Shown here piece by piece: positions 1 through 6,913 of a stretch of DNA of 8,948 nucleotides. The notes under the pieces were generated by a model that was given only the letters and a program-made list of their open reading frames with translations, was not told where the DNA came from and searched no databases. The DNA comes from Bacteroidales bacterium UBA1722. Its GTDB lineage: Bacteria > Bacteroidota > Bacteroidia > Bacteroidales > UBA932. The stretch lies in assembly GCA_002317435.1 (NCBI GenBank), contig DCIQ01000070.1, positions 1 to 8,948 on the forward strand, in the 5' to 3' direction. A program made the translations under genes and the position numbers. Position 1 is the stretch's first letter. The number at the start of each line of letters is the position of its first letter.

Positions 1-1177
1 GGACAGTTATGTTCTTCGATGTGACAGTGACATCTCCCATCGCCGTGAAGTCTCCCTTCTCCCCCTTCTCGTCCAGCTTCGCACTGGCGGTGGAGAGATC
101 GAACTTCATCACGTTCACGGACATCGAACCGTCCTTCATCAAAGCACCGGTCTTATCTGTGGCGACTATGTCCACGTGGGGTGTCAATGCATAGATACCT
201 GCCTCGGGATTCTCCCTTATATTACCGTCCCCGTCAATACTCATATAAGTAAGCATCTCTGATGCTATGGACACCACCGCACCATTGGTCTTCTTACTGA
301 AATCGGCACTCTTCTTTCCGAGTTCATCATTCATCTTCTTCAGTGCATCAGACTTCCTGACAGCCTCCATCCTGAGGGCCTGAAGCCTGACATATTCACT
401 CAAAGAGACAGTCAAGGCCTGCTGCAGTCTTCCGAACTGTGCCTCCAGCACAGAAAGGTCGAAATCATTGGTAATAAGATCCTCCGCAGACCCGGAGAGT
501 TTTCCCTGCGACTTCATACAGTCGGACAGATCGGAAAGTATGGAATCTATGCTCTTCTTCACTTTACCGGCCGAAGATTCATAATACTTCGACTCCTTAT
601 CGAGCTCCTTGATGGAATTCTCCACTTCACTCTTGCGGGATTTGTTTGATGGAGCAGCTGATATGGAGATGAAATTATCGGAAGACAGAGAGATCCCCGA
701 AGAAGCACCGACCGCCTGTCGGGCGAGACAACCTTTCGAATCTTCTGTCCTCAAGGCTATGGAACGAGCTATGGAGACCACCTCCGACCTCCCGTCACAG
801 AGGACATTCTCAGTCCCGTCCTTTCCCGGATCCACACCTATCTGGCGGATACTTGCAGCCCTGGTAACAACACTGCCTCCAGTCATGGATGAACCTGCCG
901 CTTCTATATTCACTTCATTGCCGCGGATTATTACCGTCGAGCCACCCTCACCAAGCAGCACTCCGTCGTGATCCACATTACCTATGACTATCTCCGGAGC
1001 CGAGAGCACAAGACGGTTTTCATCACGGATGTAGCGTCCCGTGGTGACAGCCTTGTATATCTGGTCCTTCAATGACTGGATTTCATTCTTCTGCCGGCGG
1101 ATTTCCTCAAGATCCGCTTTTACGTTCCCTTCCAGCCGGCCCAATGCCTTCTTCAAGTCGTCAATGTATGTCCCCAT
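1..1177 (-). CDS. VgrG-linked coiled-coil/beta-rich protein of unknown function (partial)
   Basis: The reading frame starts at ATG (MGTYIDDLKK) 17 bp after the vgrG stop and stays open for 392 codons to the left edge, so the C-terminus is not seen. I do not recognise the family. Residues about 1-47 look like a coiled coil (LEEIRRQKNEIQSLKDQIYK). Residues about 50-175 are rich in beta strands with many Gly and Ile/Val alternations (RLVLSAPEIVIGN, STVIIRGNEVNIEAAG, RSEVVSIARSIALRTED, GISLSSDNFISISAA), recalling needle or baseplate repeats. A charged helical stretch follows at about 180-300 (KELDKESKYYESSAGKVKKS, RMEAVRKSDALKKMNDELGK). A second beta-rich part begins near 309 (LTYMSIDGDGNI). No signal peptide is present. 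The coil-beta-coil-beta layout and position next to vgrG suggest a tip-associated structural, adaptor or cargo protein. An effector is possible, but no catalytic motif is visible. Confidence 0.8.
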   Translation of the reverse strand, partial: MGTYIDDLKKALGRLEGNVKADLEEIRRQKNEIQSLKDQIYKAVTTGRYIRDENRLVLSAPEIVIGNVDHDGVLLGEGGSTVIIRGNEVNIEAAGSSMTGGSVVTRAASIRQIGVDPGKDGTENVLCDGRSEVVSIARSIALRTEDSKGCLARQAVGASSGISLSSDNFISISAAPSNKSRKSEVENSIKELDKESKYYESSAGKVKKSIDSILSDLSDCMKSQGKLSGSAEDLITNDFDLSVLEAQFGRLQQALTVSLSEYVRLQALRMEAVRKSDALKKMNDELGKKSADFSKKTNGAVVSIASEMLTYMSIDGDGNIRENPEAGIYALTPHVDIVATDKTGALMKDGSMSVNVMKFDLSTASAKLDEKGEKGDFTAMGDVTVTSKNITV

Positions 1178-1194
1178 AGAATAGCGCTGATTAT

Positions 1195-4100
1195 TTAAAT
1201 ACCCAATAAAAATGTCTTGGCTGCACCTGATGAGGGATTTTCCACTCTCTCCCACCCTGAAGCATCCTTATTCAGTCTGGTGGCATATCCGCCATTATTC
1301 GAAATGAACAGACTGCTGCTGCCACTCCCGGAAGACCCGAAAAAAGCCCTCGGCCCGGCCACTCCGTTCCAGTTGGCCATATACTGAAAATCGGAAACAA
1401 ATGCACTTTTTCCTTTACTGTAATCATATATGCTGCCGAAGGACTTGGAGAAAGCCGCTGTTGCGGATTTAACAAAATTGATCAGGTCGGGATATTCTTT
1501 ATTCGCGTGAGGATGAACCTCTTCTATACCTTTCACGAAAAGTGACCATTTGGCATTGTCTCCTATAATATCTGACACATCTGCGAGAAATCCTGCGAAA
1601 TCATCAGGAAGTGGATCAATATCTGCGAGAACATCTGCATTTGTGGTATTATCATGTATAATTTTCTTCAGTTTAATTCTGGAGGAATCCTTCCTCCAAG
1701 CGATATACAAGGCCTGAAGGAGTATGATTTTCTTCACTTTCCGTTGCTTATCCGACATTGAATCCAACAATTGCGATGAATAGGCAACGATAGCAACACC
1801 ACTATCAAGATTATCCAATATCTGAGTCATCGGAGACAAACCATTGACTACATCGGCAACAAATCTCGTAACAGGTATCGGACTGCCGTCACCAAGTCCG
1901 GCATTATCGGCCTGTTCCCCCACCGGATAACTATCCTTTATCTTCTCCACCAACGGTTTCAACGAATTATGTTTTTTATCTGCTTCATTCGGATTCAAAA
2001 AGGCTAGCGCGTTCCTGAACCTTCCGACCAAACCATCAATTTTTGACTTTAACAGCACTCTGTATGTTTCCTGTTCCACTTCCCTAATCCAACCATCCAG
2101 CATCTGGGCTTCATTAAAGTTTGCATCACAGACAGCTTGGATGAATTTGGTTTTGATAACATTCTGATAAGCCTCCACCAATAAAGAGCTATGTGAAGAC
2201 AATTCCGACACCACTTCATTCGCACAGTCTATCACACAACTGAGATTGTCGCGAATCTCTTTAAAATAGGCATCCACTGTCGCAGACAAATTAGAGAGAC
2301 CTTTATACAAATCAGTAAAATACCTCTCCGCTTCATTCGCCAGACTCTGTTTTTTCATAAACTCACTGAATTTCTCACCCCCTTCAGGAAGCCCCTTCTC
2401 TGTCTGCGCCAGATAATCGGTCGGAACGGTCACCTTCCCGGCACCGGCAGTAATAATGGTATTCCTGTTGGATTTGAGGGACAGAGTCCCTTCCACAGGT
2501 CTCAACACACTGTCCATCACACAGCGCAGAAATGTGAAATCGAAACATTTTTCGAAATCTATACCGGCAAATGTCTTCGTCACCATATTGGCGGCAGTTC
2601 CGAGAATAGTACCAAAAAGCATCCCCCCCAGATAAGATCCCGACTCGGGATTTCTGTCGATATTGGTTCCCGACTGGATATTTATATTGTTCCCGGCCTT
2701 GATATTTATATTCTTGGCAGATATATTTATATCCCCGTTAGGGGATGAAAGGGATATGCCGGTGAAGGCGTCCACCTGAACGGAACCGAAATGACTGTCG
2801 ATAGCCACTTTTCTGGCTGAGGGATAAATCCCTATGGAACACATGGCACTGCCATCACCCAAGACTATCTTACCTCCTTTGATCTCGAACGGGCCTTTCC
2901 CTATTCTGGATTTCACAGCACCCGTTTCCTTAACGGCTCCCGGCCCCAGACTCATCATAGGTTTCAGCGGCGGAAATACTGCTTCCCAGAAATTGGTACT
3001 GTTTCCATCTGCAAATGTAAGATTGTGCCCGTTCCCGGAAGCTATCGTACGTATCTTTTTGGAAGGCCAGTACAGTGGATGTTCCGGATTCTTGTCTCCT
3101 ACGGAAGGCCTGTCCCCCACGTAATACATCGAACCGTTCACATAGGGACGTTCGATATTGCCGCCCACATAATCCAGCATCACATGCTCTTCATTATCCG
3201 GTATCATCAGGAATCCGCTGTCCATATCCTGACCGCCGGCATATGGCACAGTAATACGAATCCACGGCGATCTAAGATTCTGATTTGACTGCCAAGGATA
3301 CCGCACCCTTACTCTGCCTACTCGCAGCGGGTCATCATTAGCGGACACCACCGCCTCCATAGCCGAAGATTTGAGTATGTGCGGGATTCCGGGCACGGGC
3401 ACTACCACCGCAGTATCCTTCTCCAGGAAACTGAATTCGCCGGTCCCGGAACATTTGATGATGGGCACCGCTTCGGCGGAATTACTGGACGTACTGCCGG
3501 TATATTCTCCGAACATACGGGTTATCACATAGTTGTCCTCTATTCCGTCATTCAGATTTATGGCTTGGGCCAGATAGAGGCAGGGGAGATTTGAGGAAAA
3601 CAACATATTCACCTTCTTTCTTCCGGAAATATCCTCCAGTTTCTCGATCTGACGGTAAAAACTGTTGCACATATTGTCAGCCAGATCCACTCCATAGGTG
3701 AATTCCACAGGATTCGCACCGGTCGTCGGATTGTAAACATAATTGTCGACCAATCTCTTGTTCAGTTTATTCTTGAATGTCACATTGACCGTGAATATAT
3801 TCACTGCAGTAGTAAGGATGGCCGTAACAGCCCCCACCATAAAAGAATCCGACTTGAAGAAAATGTCGAGAAATGTGTAGAAAATCCACATCCCGAATGA
3901 ATCTTTCGATTCGTCTCCACTCTTAAGGAGATAGAGGTTCTCATCCGAAGACATGTCAGCATCATACGGCATACTGCCATCCTCTGACTTGAAAATGGTC
4001 CCGGCGTTCTCGATATAATTCTTCGTAAATGTCCGGACCGTCTGGACAGATTCATCTGTCCGGGTGATATCCTGATATTCACAAATAGGAAGTTGGTCGG

Positions 4101-4989
4101 TATATGCCGGCACTCCCCCCCCCTTATCAATTATATCCATAGTTTCGACAGGGAGCCCTATATTCAATTTTCCGTTTTCGAAATAGAGGAACTCTCCGCA
4201 TCTGTGCAATACCCGGCTCATAAAATCATAGAACGATTCGTTATACTGGACCAGATAAGGCTGTTTGAGTTCAAATTCATGTTTTTGCCTGTTCTGCTTC
4301 TTTCTTTTCTGCAAAATTTTTCCATTCGAGTCCTTCGAGTACCCTAGAAACATCAGACGCCCGGCAGAACAGTCATATAGAGAATTCTTCTTCTCTCCCG
4401 GGTATAATTCCGCATTGAATTTGGAAAAATACCCATCCAGCTTTCCTGCGCATATTTTTGTAGAAAAACGATCACCGACATATACATCACAGTATCTGTC
4501 AAGAGTCAGTTTCTTGTCCAGACTGTAACAATTCAGCATATATCGGCAGCTGGACGGATCAGACTCCTTCGCCGGATTACGACCTACCGAAATGCTGTGT
4601 ATATAATAATTCTTAGCTATATATACCTTATCGACATCACGAGTCAGACTGCTGATCTGAGCAGGGCCCTTGAACCCAACCACATCCACATAGAACATCT
4701 TGTTCAGATACGTCTGTTTCAAAATCTTGGATAACGTACTCGTGGACTGCGCGTCTTTCAGGGTGACGGTAAATGTCAGAACAACTTCTCCCGGACGATA
4801 CACCTGCTTGTCATAATTGATCTTGGTGAAAGTTACGTCATAACTTTCACCTAAAGGTTTTACCCCCTGACCGATTACCCAAACCGGAACATCGGAAATT
4901 TCTTTAGGTTGTAGGGAGGGCCACAGAGCATGCGTAGAACTCATATTACTGTTGACACTCACAACTGCTCTATTTTTTACATCAGCCAT
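1195..4989 (-). CDS. tssI: VgrG/TssI spike protein with a large C-terminal extension
   Basis: At 1264 residues this is roughly twice a core VgrG (about 600-700). VgrG trimers cap the Hcp tube and pierce the target. The gp27-like base covers about 45-500, including the family motif LVQYNESFYDFMSRVLHRCG (246-265) followed by EFLYFENGKLNIG. A gp5-like OB-fold lies at about 543-625 (RVGRVRVRYPWQ, WIRITVPYAG, EEHVMLDYVGGNIERPYVNG). A needle with IN-I repeats follows (about 730-776: GDINISAKNINIKAGNNINI). Residues 365-405 contain two hydrophobic stretches (FGMWIFYTFLDIFF; FMVGAVTAILTTAVNIFTV), unexpected in a soluble spike. A mostly helical extension (about 860-1200) ends in a Gly/Ser-rich segment (GSSGSGSSSLFI) and a short beta-like tail (GYATRLN...GWERVE). 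I recognise no toxin motif in the extension; it may be an effector, an adaptor platform or structural. A G9 tract falls at codons 289-292. Confidence 0.9.
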   Translation of the reverse strand: MADVKNRAVVSVNSNMSSTHALWPSLQPKEISDVPVWVIGQGVKPLGESYDVTFTKINYDKQVYRPGEVVLTFTVTLKDAQSTSTLSKILKQTYLNKMFYVDVVGFKGPAQISSLTRDVDKVYIAKNYYIHSISVGRNPAKESDPSSCRYMLNCYSLDKKLTLDRYCDVYVGDRFSTKICAGKLDGYFSKFNAELYPGEKKNSLYDCSAGRLMFLGYSKDSNGKILQKRKKQNRQKHEFELKQPYLVQYNESFYDFMSRVLHRCGEFLYFENGKLNIGLPVETMDIIDKGGGVPAYTDQLPICEYQDITRTDESVQTVRTFTKNYIENAGTIFKSEDGSMPYDADMSSDENLYLLKSGDESKDSFGMWIFYTFLDIFFKSDSFMVGAVTAILTTAVNIFTVNVTFKNKLNKRLVDNYVYNPTTGANPVEFTYGVDLADNMCNSFYRQIEKLEDISGRKKVNMLFSSNLPCLYLAQAINLNDGIEDNYVITRMFGEYTGSTSSNSAEAVPIIKCSGTGEFSFLEKDTAVVVPVPGIPHILKSSAMEAVVSANDDPLRVGRVRVRYPWQSNQNLRSPWIRITVPYAGGQDMDSGFLMIPDNEEHVMLDYVGGNIERPYVNGSMYYVGDRPSVGDKNPEHPLYWPSKKIRTIASGNGHNLTFADGNSTNFWEAVFPPLKPMMSLGPGAVKETGAVKSRIGKGPFEIKGGKIVLGDGSAMCSIGIYPSARKVAIDSHFGSVQVDAFTGISLSSPNGDINISAKNINIKAGNNINIQSGTNIDRNPESGSYLGGMLFGTILGTAANMVTKTFAGIDFEKCFDFTFLRCVMDSVLRPVEGTLSLKSNRNTIITAGAGKVTVPTDYLAQTEKGLPEGGEKFSEFMKKQSLANEAERYFTDLYKGLSNLSATVDAYFKEIRDNLSCVIDCANEVVSELSSHSSLLVEAYQNVIKTKFIQAVCDANFNEAQMLDGWIREVEQETYRVLLKSKIDGLVGRFRNALAFLNPNEADKKHNSLKPLVEKIKDSYPVGEQADNAGLGDGSPIPVTRFVADVVNGLSPMTQILDNLDSGVAIVAYSSQLLDSMSDKQRKVKKIILLQALYIAWRKDSSRIKLKKIIHDNTTNADVLADIDPLPDDFAGFLADVSDIIGDNAKWSLFVKGIEEVHPHANKEYPDLINFVKSATAAFSKSFGSIYDYSKGKSAFVSDFQYMANWNGVAGPRAFFGSSGSGSSSLFISNNGGYATRLNKDASGWERVENPSSGAAKTFLLGI
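2677..2733 (-). repeat. Needle repeat (N/D-I-N-I) in vgrG
   Basis: Three copies of a 12-base unit reading N/D-I-N-I on the coding strand (2722-2733, 2701-2712, 2677-2688) are spaced 21 and 24 bases apart; the last two are identical (AATATAAATATC). They encode seven- to eight-residue repeats like those of the gp5/VgrG triple-stranded beta-helix needle, which locates the spike shaft at about residues 750-775. Confidence 0.7.
4115..4123 (-). repeat. G9 homopolymer inside vgrG
   Basis: Nine consecutive C on the plus strand (G on the coding strand) encode the end of Lys289 and Gly290-Gly291-Gly292 of VgrG. Tracts of this length are prone to slipped-strand length change. Gaining one G would read SAGIYRPTSYL and stop; losing one would enter another frame that stays open to 3801. 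Either way VgrG would lose its OB-fold, needle and C-terminal extension. A second, shorter tract of seven lies at 2623-2629. Confidence 0.7.
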
Positions 4990-4993
4990 ATTG

Positions 4994-4998
4994 CTCCT
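4994..4998 (-). promoter_or_regulatory. Shine-Dalgarno-like site for vgrG
   Basis: AGGAG on the minus strand lies four bases before the vgrG ATG (leader AGCAGGAGCAAT). It is the only purine-rich Shine-Dalgarno-like sequence before any start in the window; the other genes have A/T-rich leaders typical of Bacteroidota. It supports the ATG at 4989 as the vgrG start. Spacing is shorter than the usual optimum, and ribosomes of this phylum rely little on such sites. Confidence 0.4.
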
Positions 4999-5040
4999 GC
5001 TTTTTATTTACAAGTGAATAATTGAGATATCAGCATCCAT

Positions 5041-5514
5041 TCAGTCCCAGTCGGAAAAACGCTGCACCACATTCCTACCGGATCCCACGAATTCCATTTT
5101 CGTAAGCAGCAACCTGAAAATGAGGGACATCTGCACCCCCTCTGATGCGGAGTCCCGTGAAAATGACTCTTCCACATCCACTACATATCCCTCACACACG
5201 AGGGCCCCGTCGTATTCGGACAGATGACCGGATTCATCATAGACGGCATTCATCACGAATGTATATGATGTCGGATATGTATTGTTCAGAGTTTCGTAAT
5301 AAATTTTAAGGTCATCCCGCGAGCCCACCCGCACCATAGCCAGCAGCACGGACTCGGAATTGCCACCATAAGCTTCACCATAGACGTTCAGTTCCCGCCC
5401 GAGAGTATATTCATAGTGCTGCACCGCCACCGAAGATGAACGGACAGCATTATTCTCCTCCAGGATATTGGAGTGGAACAGAGATATTTTTACATTATTG
5501 GATATTACCGGCAT
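5041..5514 (-). CDS. Divergent Hcp/TssD-like protein, copy 4, directly before vgrG
   Basis: This 157-residue protein again shows the Hcp order of elements without strong identity: N-terminal strand NNVKISLFHSNI, strand VAVQHYEYTLGRELN (29-43), a helix NSESVLLAMVRVGSRDDLK (52-70), strand SYTFVMNAVYD (83-93), strand GALVCEGYVVDVEESF (103-118) and closing strand VQMSLIFRLLLTKMEFVG (127-144), which parallels the 'CKKIKFGSVEF' closing strand of copy 1. It has a longer N-terminus and a C-terminal tail rich in charged and polar residues (NVVQRFSDWD). No signal peptide or membrane segment. It ends in TGA 51 bp before vgrG, and the adjacency suggests it may be the ring that contacts the spike or a dedicated carrier for a tip-loaded effector; this is inference. 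The fold assignment is by pattern only. Confidence 0.68.
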   Translation of the reverse strand: MPVISNNVKISLFHSNILEENNAVRSSSVAVQHYEYTLGRELNVYGEAYGGNSESVLLAMVRVGSRDDLKIYYETLNNTYPTSYTFVMNAVYDESGHLSEYDGALVCEGYVVDVEESFSRDSASEGVQMSLIFRLLLTKMEFVGSGRNVVQRFSDWD

Positions 5515-5528
5515 ATATGTTCAGTTGA

Positions 5529-5543
5529 TCCGGATTCTCCGGA
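5529..5543 (-). other. Short hairpin between Hcp-like copies 3 and 4
   Basis: TCCGGA-TTC-TCCGGA forms a six-base-pair stem with a three-base loop, all within the 35-bp gap after the TGA of copy 3. In the transcript the loop is GAA. It is followed by UCAACUGAAC rather than a U run, so it is unlikely to terminate transcription. A role in mRNA stability or in setting different levels of the two neighbouring proteins is possible. Confidence 0.35.
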
Positions 5544-5549
5544 AATATT

Positions 5550-5981
5550 TCACTCCGCAGATTCATCTTCGCAGCCGAAAGGCACTCCAGCCATCTCGCA
5601 TCTGCGGCAGTGGATGGCGAGCCGGATAAGCCTGAGACACTCTCCGTCTATATCGTACTTCTCTCCGATGGAAAAGCATTGGGCATCATAAAAGAACAGT
5701 GATCTGAAAGAGCTGCAGTCCCCCTGCACGTCCAAATCCATCACTTCGAACAAGATGCGGCCACTCTTAAGTGTCTTGCCGAAATACCATTCCTGAAGTT
5801 CCAGATCATTCTTGTCCGGTGCCACCAACGTCATCTCCAGAGATGTACAGTCAGGCCGTGTCTCAGGTCTGGAACTGTTGTACCCTCTGGAAAAATGAGA
5901 ATGGAACTCTACGACGAGATAGTCCTTGCCATAGAGTTCCTCCTTATTATCTCCAAATTGTAAATGAGTTTCGAGATTCAT
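5550..5981 (-). CDS. Divergent Hcp/TssD-like protein, copy 3, cysteine-rich
   Basis: This 143-residue protein does not align over its length with the two clear Hcps, but the order of elements is the same: a strand YLVVEFHSHFSRG (21-33), a second strand SLEMTLVAPDKND (47-59), a helix LELQEWYFGKTLKSG (60-74), strand RILFEVMD, a strand pair FFYDAQCFSIGEKYD (96-110) and a closing strand LIRLAIHCRRCEMAGVPF (118-135), which parallels ITCKKIKFGSVEF of copy 1. I therefore infer an Hcp-fold tube or tube-adaptor protein. Seven cysteines (45, 89, 102, 115, 125, 128, 137), including a CRRC pair, are unusual for the family. It starts at ATG (MNLETHLQFG), ends in TGA, and sits 25 bp after the second hcp. 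It could be a structural ring near the spike, a cargo-specific Hcp, or an unrelated beta protein. No catalytic motif is visible. Confidence 0.72.
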   Translation of the reverse strand: MNLETHLQFGDNKEELYGKDYLVVEFHSHFSRGYNSSRPETRPDCTSLEMTLVAPDKNDLELQEWYFGKTLKSGRILFEVMDLDVQGDCSSFRSLFFYDAQCFSIGEKYDIDGECLRLIRLAIHCRRCEMAGVPFGCEDESAE

Positions 5982-5985
5982 CTAT

Positions 5986-5997
5986 AATCTGCAGATT
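5986..5997. other. 12-bp perfect palindrome between hcp copies 2 and 3
   Basis: AATCTGCAGATT is its own reverse complement and lies in the 25-bp gap between the stop of the second hcp and the start of the third Hcp-like gene. With no loop it is a better candidate for a dimeric protein site than for an RNA hairpin. It overlaps the leader of the downstream gene, four bases before its ATG on the minus strand. A chance origin is quite possible. Confidence 0.25.
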
Positions 5998-6006
5998 TGA
6001 TGCATT

Positions 6007-6405
6007 TTACTTCCAAGGATTATTATATTCCACACCGCCGTTCTTCAGGGTCTGACATACTACGGTCACTTCTTCGTAATGTTCTTCACCATCCTGCCAT
6101 TTTTCAGTGTAATGTACACAGTAGCATCCGGTACCCTCTACGGTCTTCATGGTGGAGCCGTCCACCGTATTCTCGAAAGTAATCTTCATATCACGGGGGT
6201 CATTGGGAGCCAGCATCCACTGAAGAAGCTGGTTATTGCCGTCATTCATCGCCTTCACGCGGATGACTACCTTCCCGCCGCGGGGGATGCCGGCTATCTG
6301 CCCTTCGATATCCGTGGCCTGAGTGAACTTATAATCTACGAGGATAACCTCACGTGCTTCGAAATCCTTTACTTCCAGTTTTACAGGAGTTACATTTTCT
6401 GCCAT
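6007..6405 (-). CDS. tssD: Hcp/TssD tube protein, copy 2
   Basis: This 132-residue protein is a clear paralogue of the Hcp gene just upstream. Shared features include TPVK, REV, QATDIEGQ (29-36), GIPRGGK (39-45), RVKAMNDG (49-56), a tryptophan-containing helix LLQWMLAPND, and closing elements CYCVHYTEKWQD, HYEEVTVVCQTLKNGGVEY, ending NNPWK. I chose the ATG at 6405 (MAENVTPV); an in-frame TTG nine bases upstream would add three residues, but the ATG aligns with the start of copy 1. Having two standard-looking Hcps side by side suggests either mixed tubes or different cargo preferences, as Hcp paralogues in T6SS loci often carry different effectors; which applies here is inference. The 59-bp gap from copy 1 is A/T-rich, with no terminator or clear promoter. 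Confidence 0.92.
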   Translation of the reverse strand: MAENVTPVKLEVKDFEAREVILVDYKFTQATDIEGQIAGIPRGGKVVIRVKAMNDGNNQLLQWMLAPNDPRDMKITFENTVDGSTMKTVEGTGCYCVHYTEKWQDGEEHYEEVTVVCQTLKNGGVEYNNPWK

Positions 6406-6464
6406 AACTTTCAATATTTACAGATTAAACTTCTTTTTGACTTAATGCTTGGGGAGCAAGACGG

Positions 6465-6857
6465 TTATGCCCACTCATTCTCGAATTCCACGGAACCGAA
6501 CTTGATTTTCTTGCAGGTTATCACTATCTCTTCGAAGTGCCCTACCTTATCTTCCCACTTTTCATTGAAATCCACGCAGTAGCCGTTCTCGAATTCTATA
6601 GTCTTCATCACCTTTCCGGTCTTGGTCTCATTGAAAGAGATCTTACCGTTCTTGGGGAGGTTTCTCTCCACCATCCACGCGAGCATGTCGGGAGTTCCGT
6701 CATTGAGAGCCTTAACTCTCACCGTAATCTTGCCTCCGCGGGGAATTCCGGTCATCTGACCCTCGACATCGGTAGCCTGGTCAAAGTCATAAGTAACCAT
6801 AAGGACTTCTCTCTCCTTATAACCGTCAATTTCGATCTTTACAGGTGTTTTAGCCAT
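6465..6857 (-). CDS. tssD: Hcp/TssD tube protein, copy 1
   Basis: This 130-residue protein has the Bacteroidota Hcp (TssD) pattern: PVKIEI at the N-terminus, YDFDQATDVEGQMTGIPRGG (23-42), KITVRVKALNDG (43-54), a helix DMLAWMVERN (57-66), and closing strands YCVDFNEKWED, HFEEIVITCKKIKFGSVEF (107-125), ending ENEWA. Hcp forms hexameric rings that stack into the inner tube, is expelled with the spike, and often carries small effectors in its lumen. Length and order of elements are normal for the family. There is no signal peptide. It is the first of four consecutive Hcp-like genes and is preceded by the longest gap, with an A/T-rich leader and no Shine-Dalgarno sequence. It is about half identical to the next gene by hand alignment (about 63 of 127 positions). 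Confidence 0.92.
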   Translation of the reverse strand: MAKTPVKIEIDGYKEREVLMVTYDFDQATDVEGQMTGIPRGGKITVRVKALNDGTPDMLAWMVERNLPKNGKISFNETKTGKVMKTIEFENGYCVDFNEKWEDKVGHFEEIVITCKKIKFGSVEFENEWA

Positions 6858-6882
6858 AATAGAAAATTATTAGAGTTGTAAA

Positions 6883-6912
6883 AAATGATATTTGTGTTGT
6901 ATAATTACCAAA
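6883..6912 (-). promoter_or_regulatory. Weak candidate Bacteroides-type promoter before the first hcp
   Basis: On the minus strand a TTTG (6912-6909) is followed after 18 bases by TATCATTT (6890-6883). The Bacteroidota sigma factor recognises a -33 TTTG-like element and a -7 TAnnTTTG element about 19-21 bases apart. The -33 part matches, the -7 part matches at six of eight positions, and the spacing is slightly short. Transcription would begin close to the hcp start at 6857. An internal promoter here would let tube protein be made in excess over sheath genes, which fits the stoichiometry of T6SS, but the match could be chance in A/T-rich DNA. Confidence 0.25.
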
Positions 6913-6913
6913 T

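Noticed and set aside
609..971. Plus-strand open frame of 120 codons at the left end
   Set aside because: It is antisense to the continuous 392-codon minus-strand frame that begins 17 bp after vgrG; the minus frame has coherent coiled-coil and beta patterns.
3801..4130. Alternative minus-strand frame of 109 codons inside vgrG
   Set aside because: It overlaps the vgrG frame and has low-complexity, Arg/Ser-rich translation. It is only relevant as the frame entered after loss of one G in the G9 tract.
6446..6460. Possible hairpin (CTTG/CAAG or TGCT/AGCA) after the first hcp stop
   Set aside because: The stems are only four base pairs, mutually exclusive, and not followed by a U run; too weak to call a terminator.
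6079..6582. Plus-strand open frame of 167 codons across the two hcp genes
   Set aside because: It is antisense to two clear Hcp genes and the gap between them. The translation looks like non-coding shadow and has no start context.
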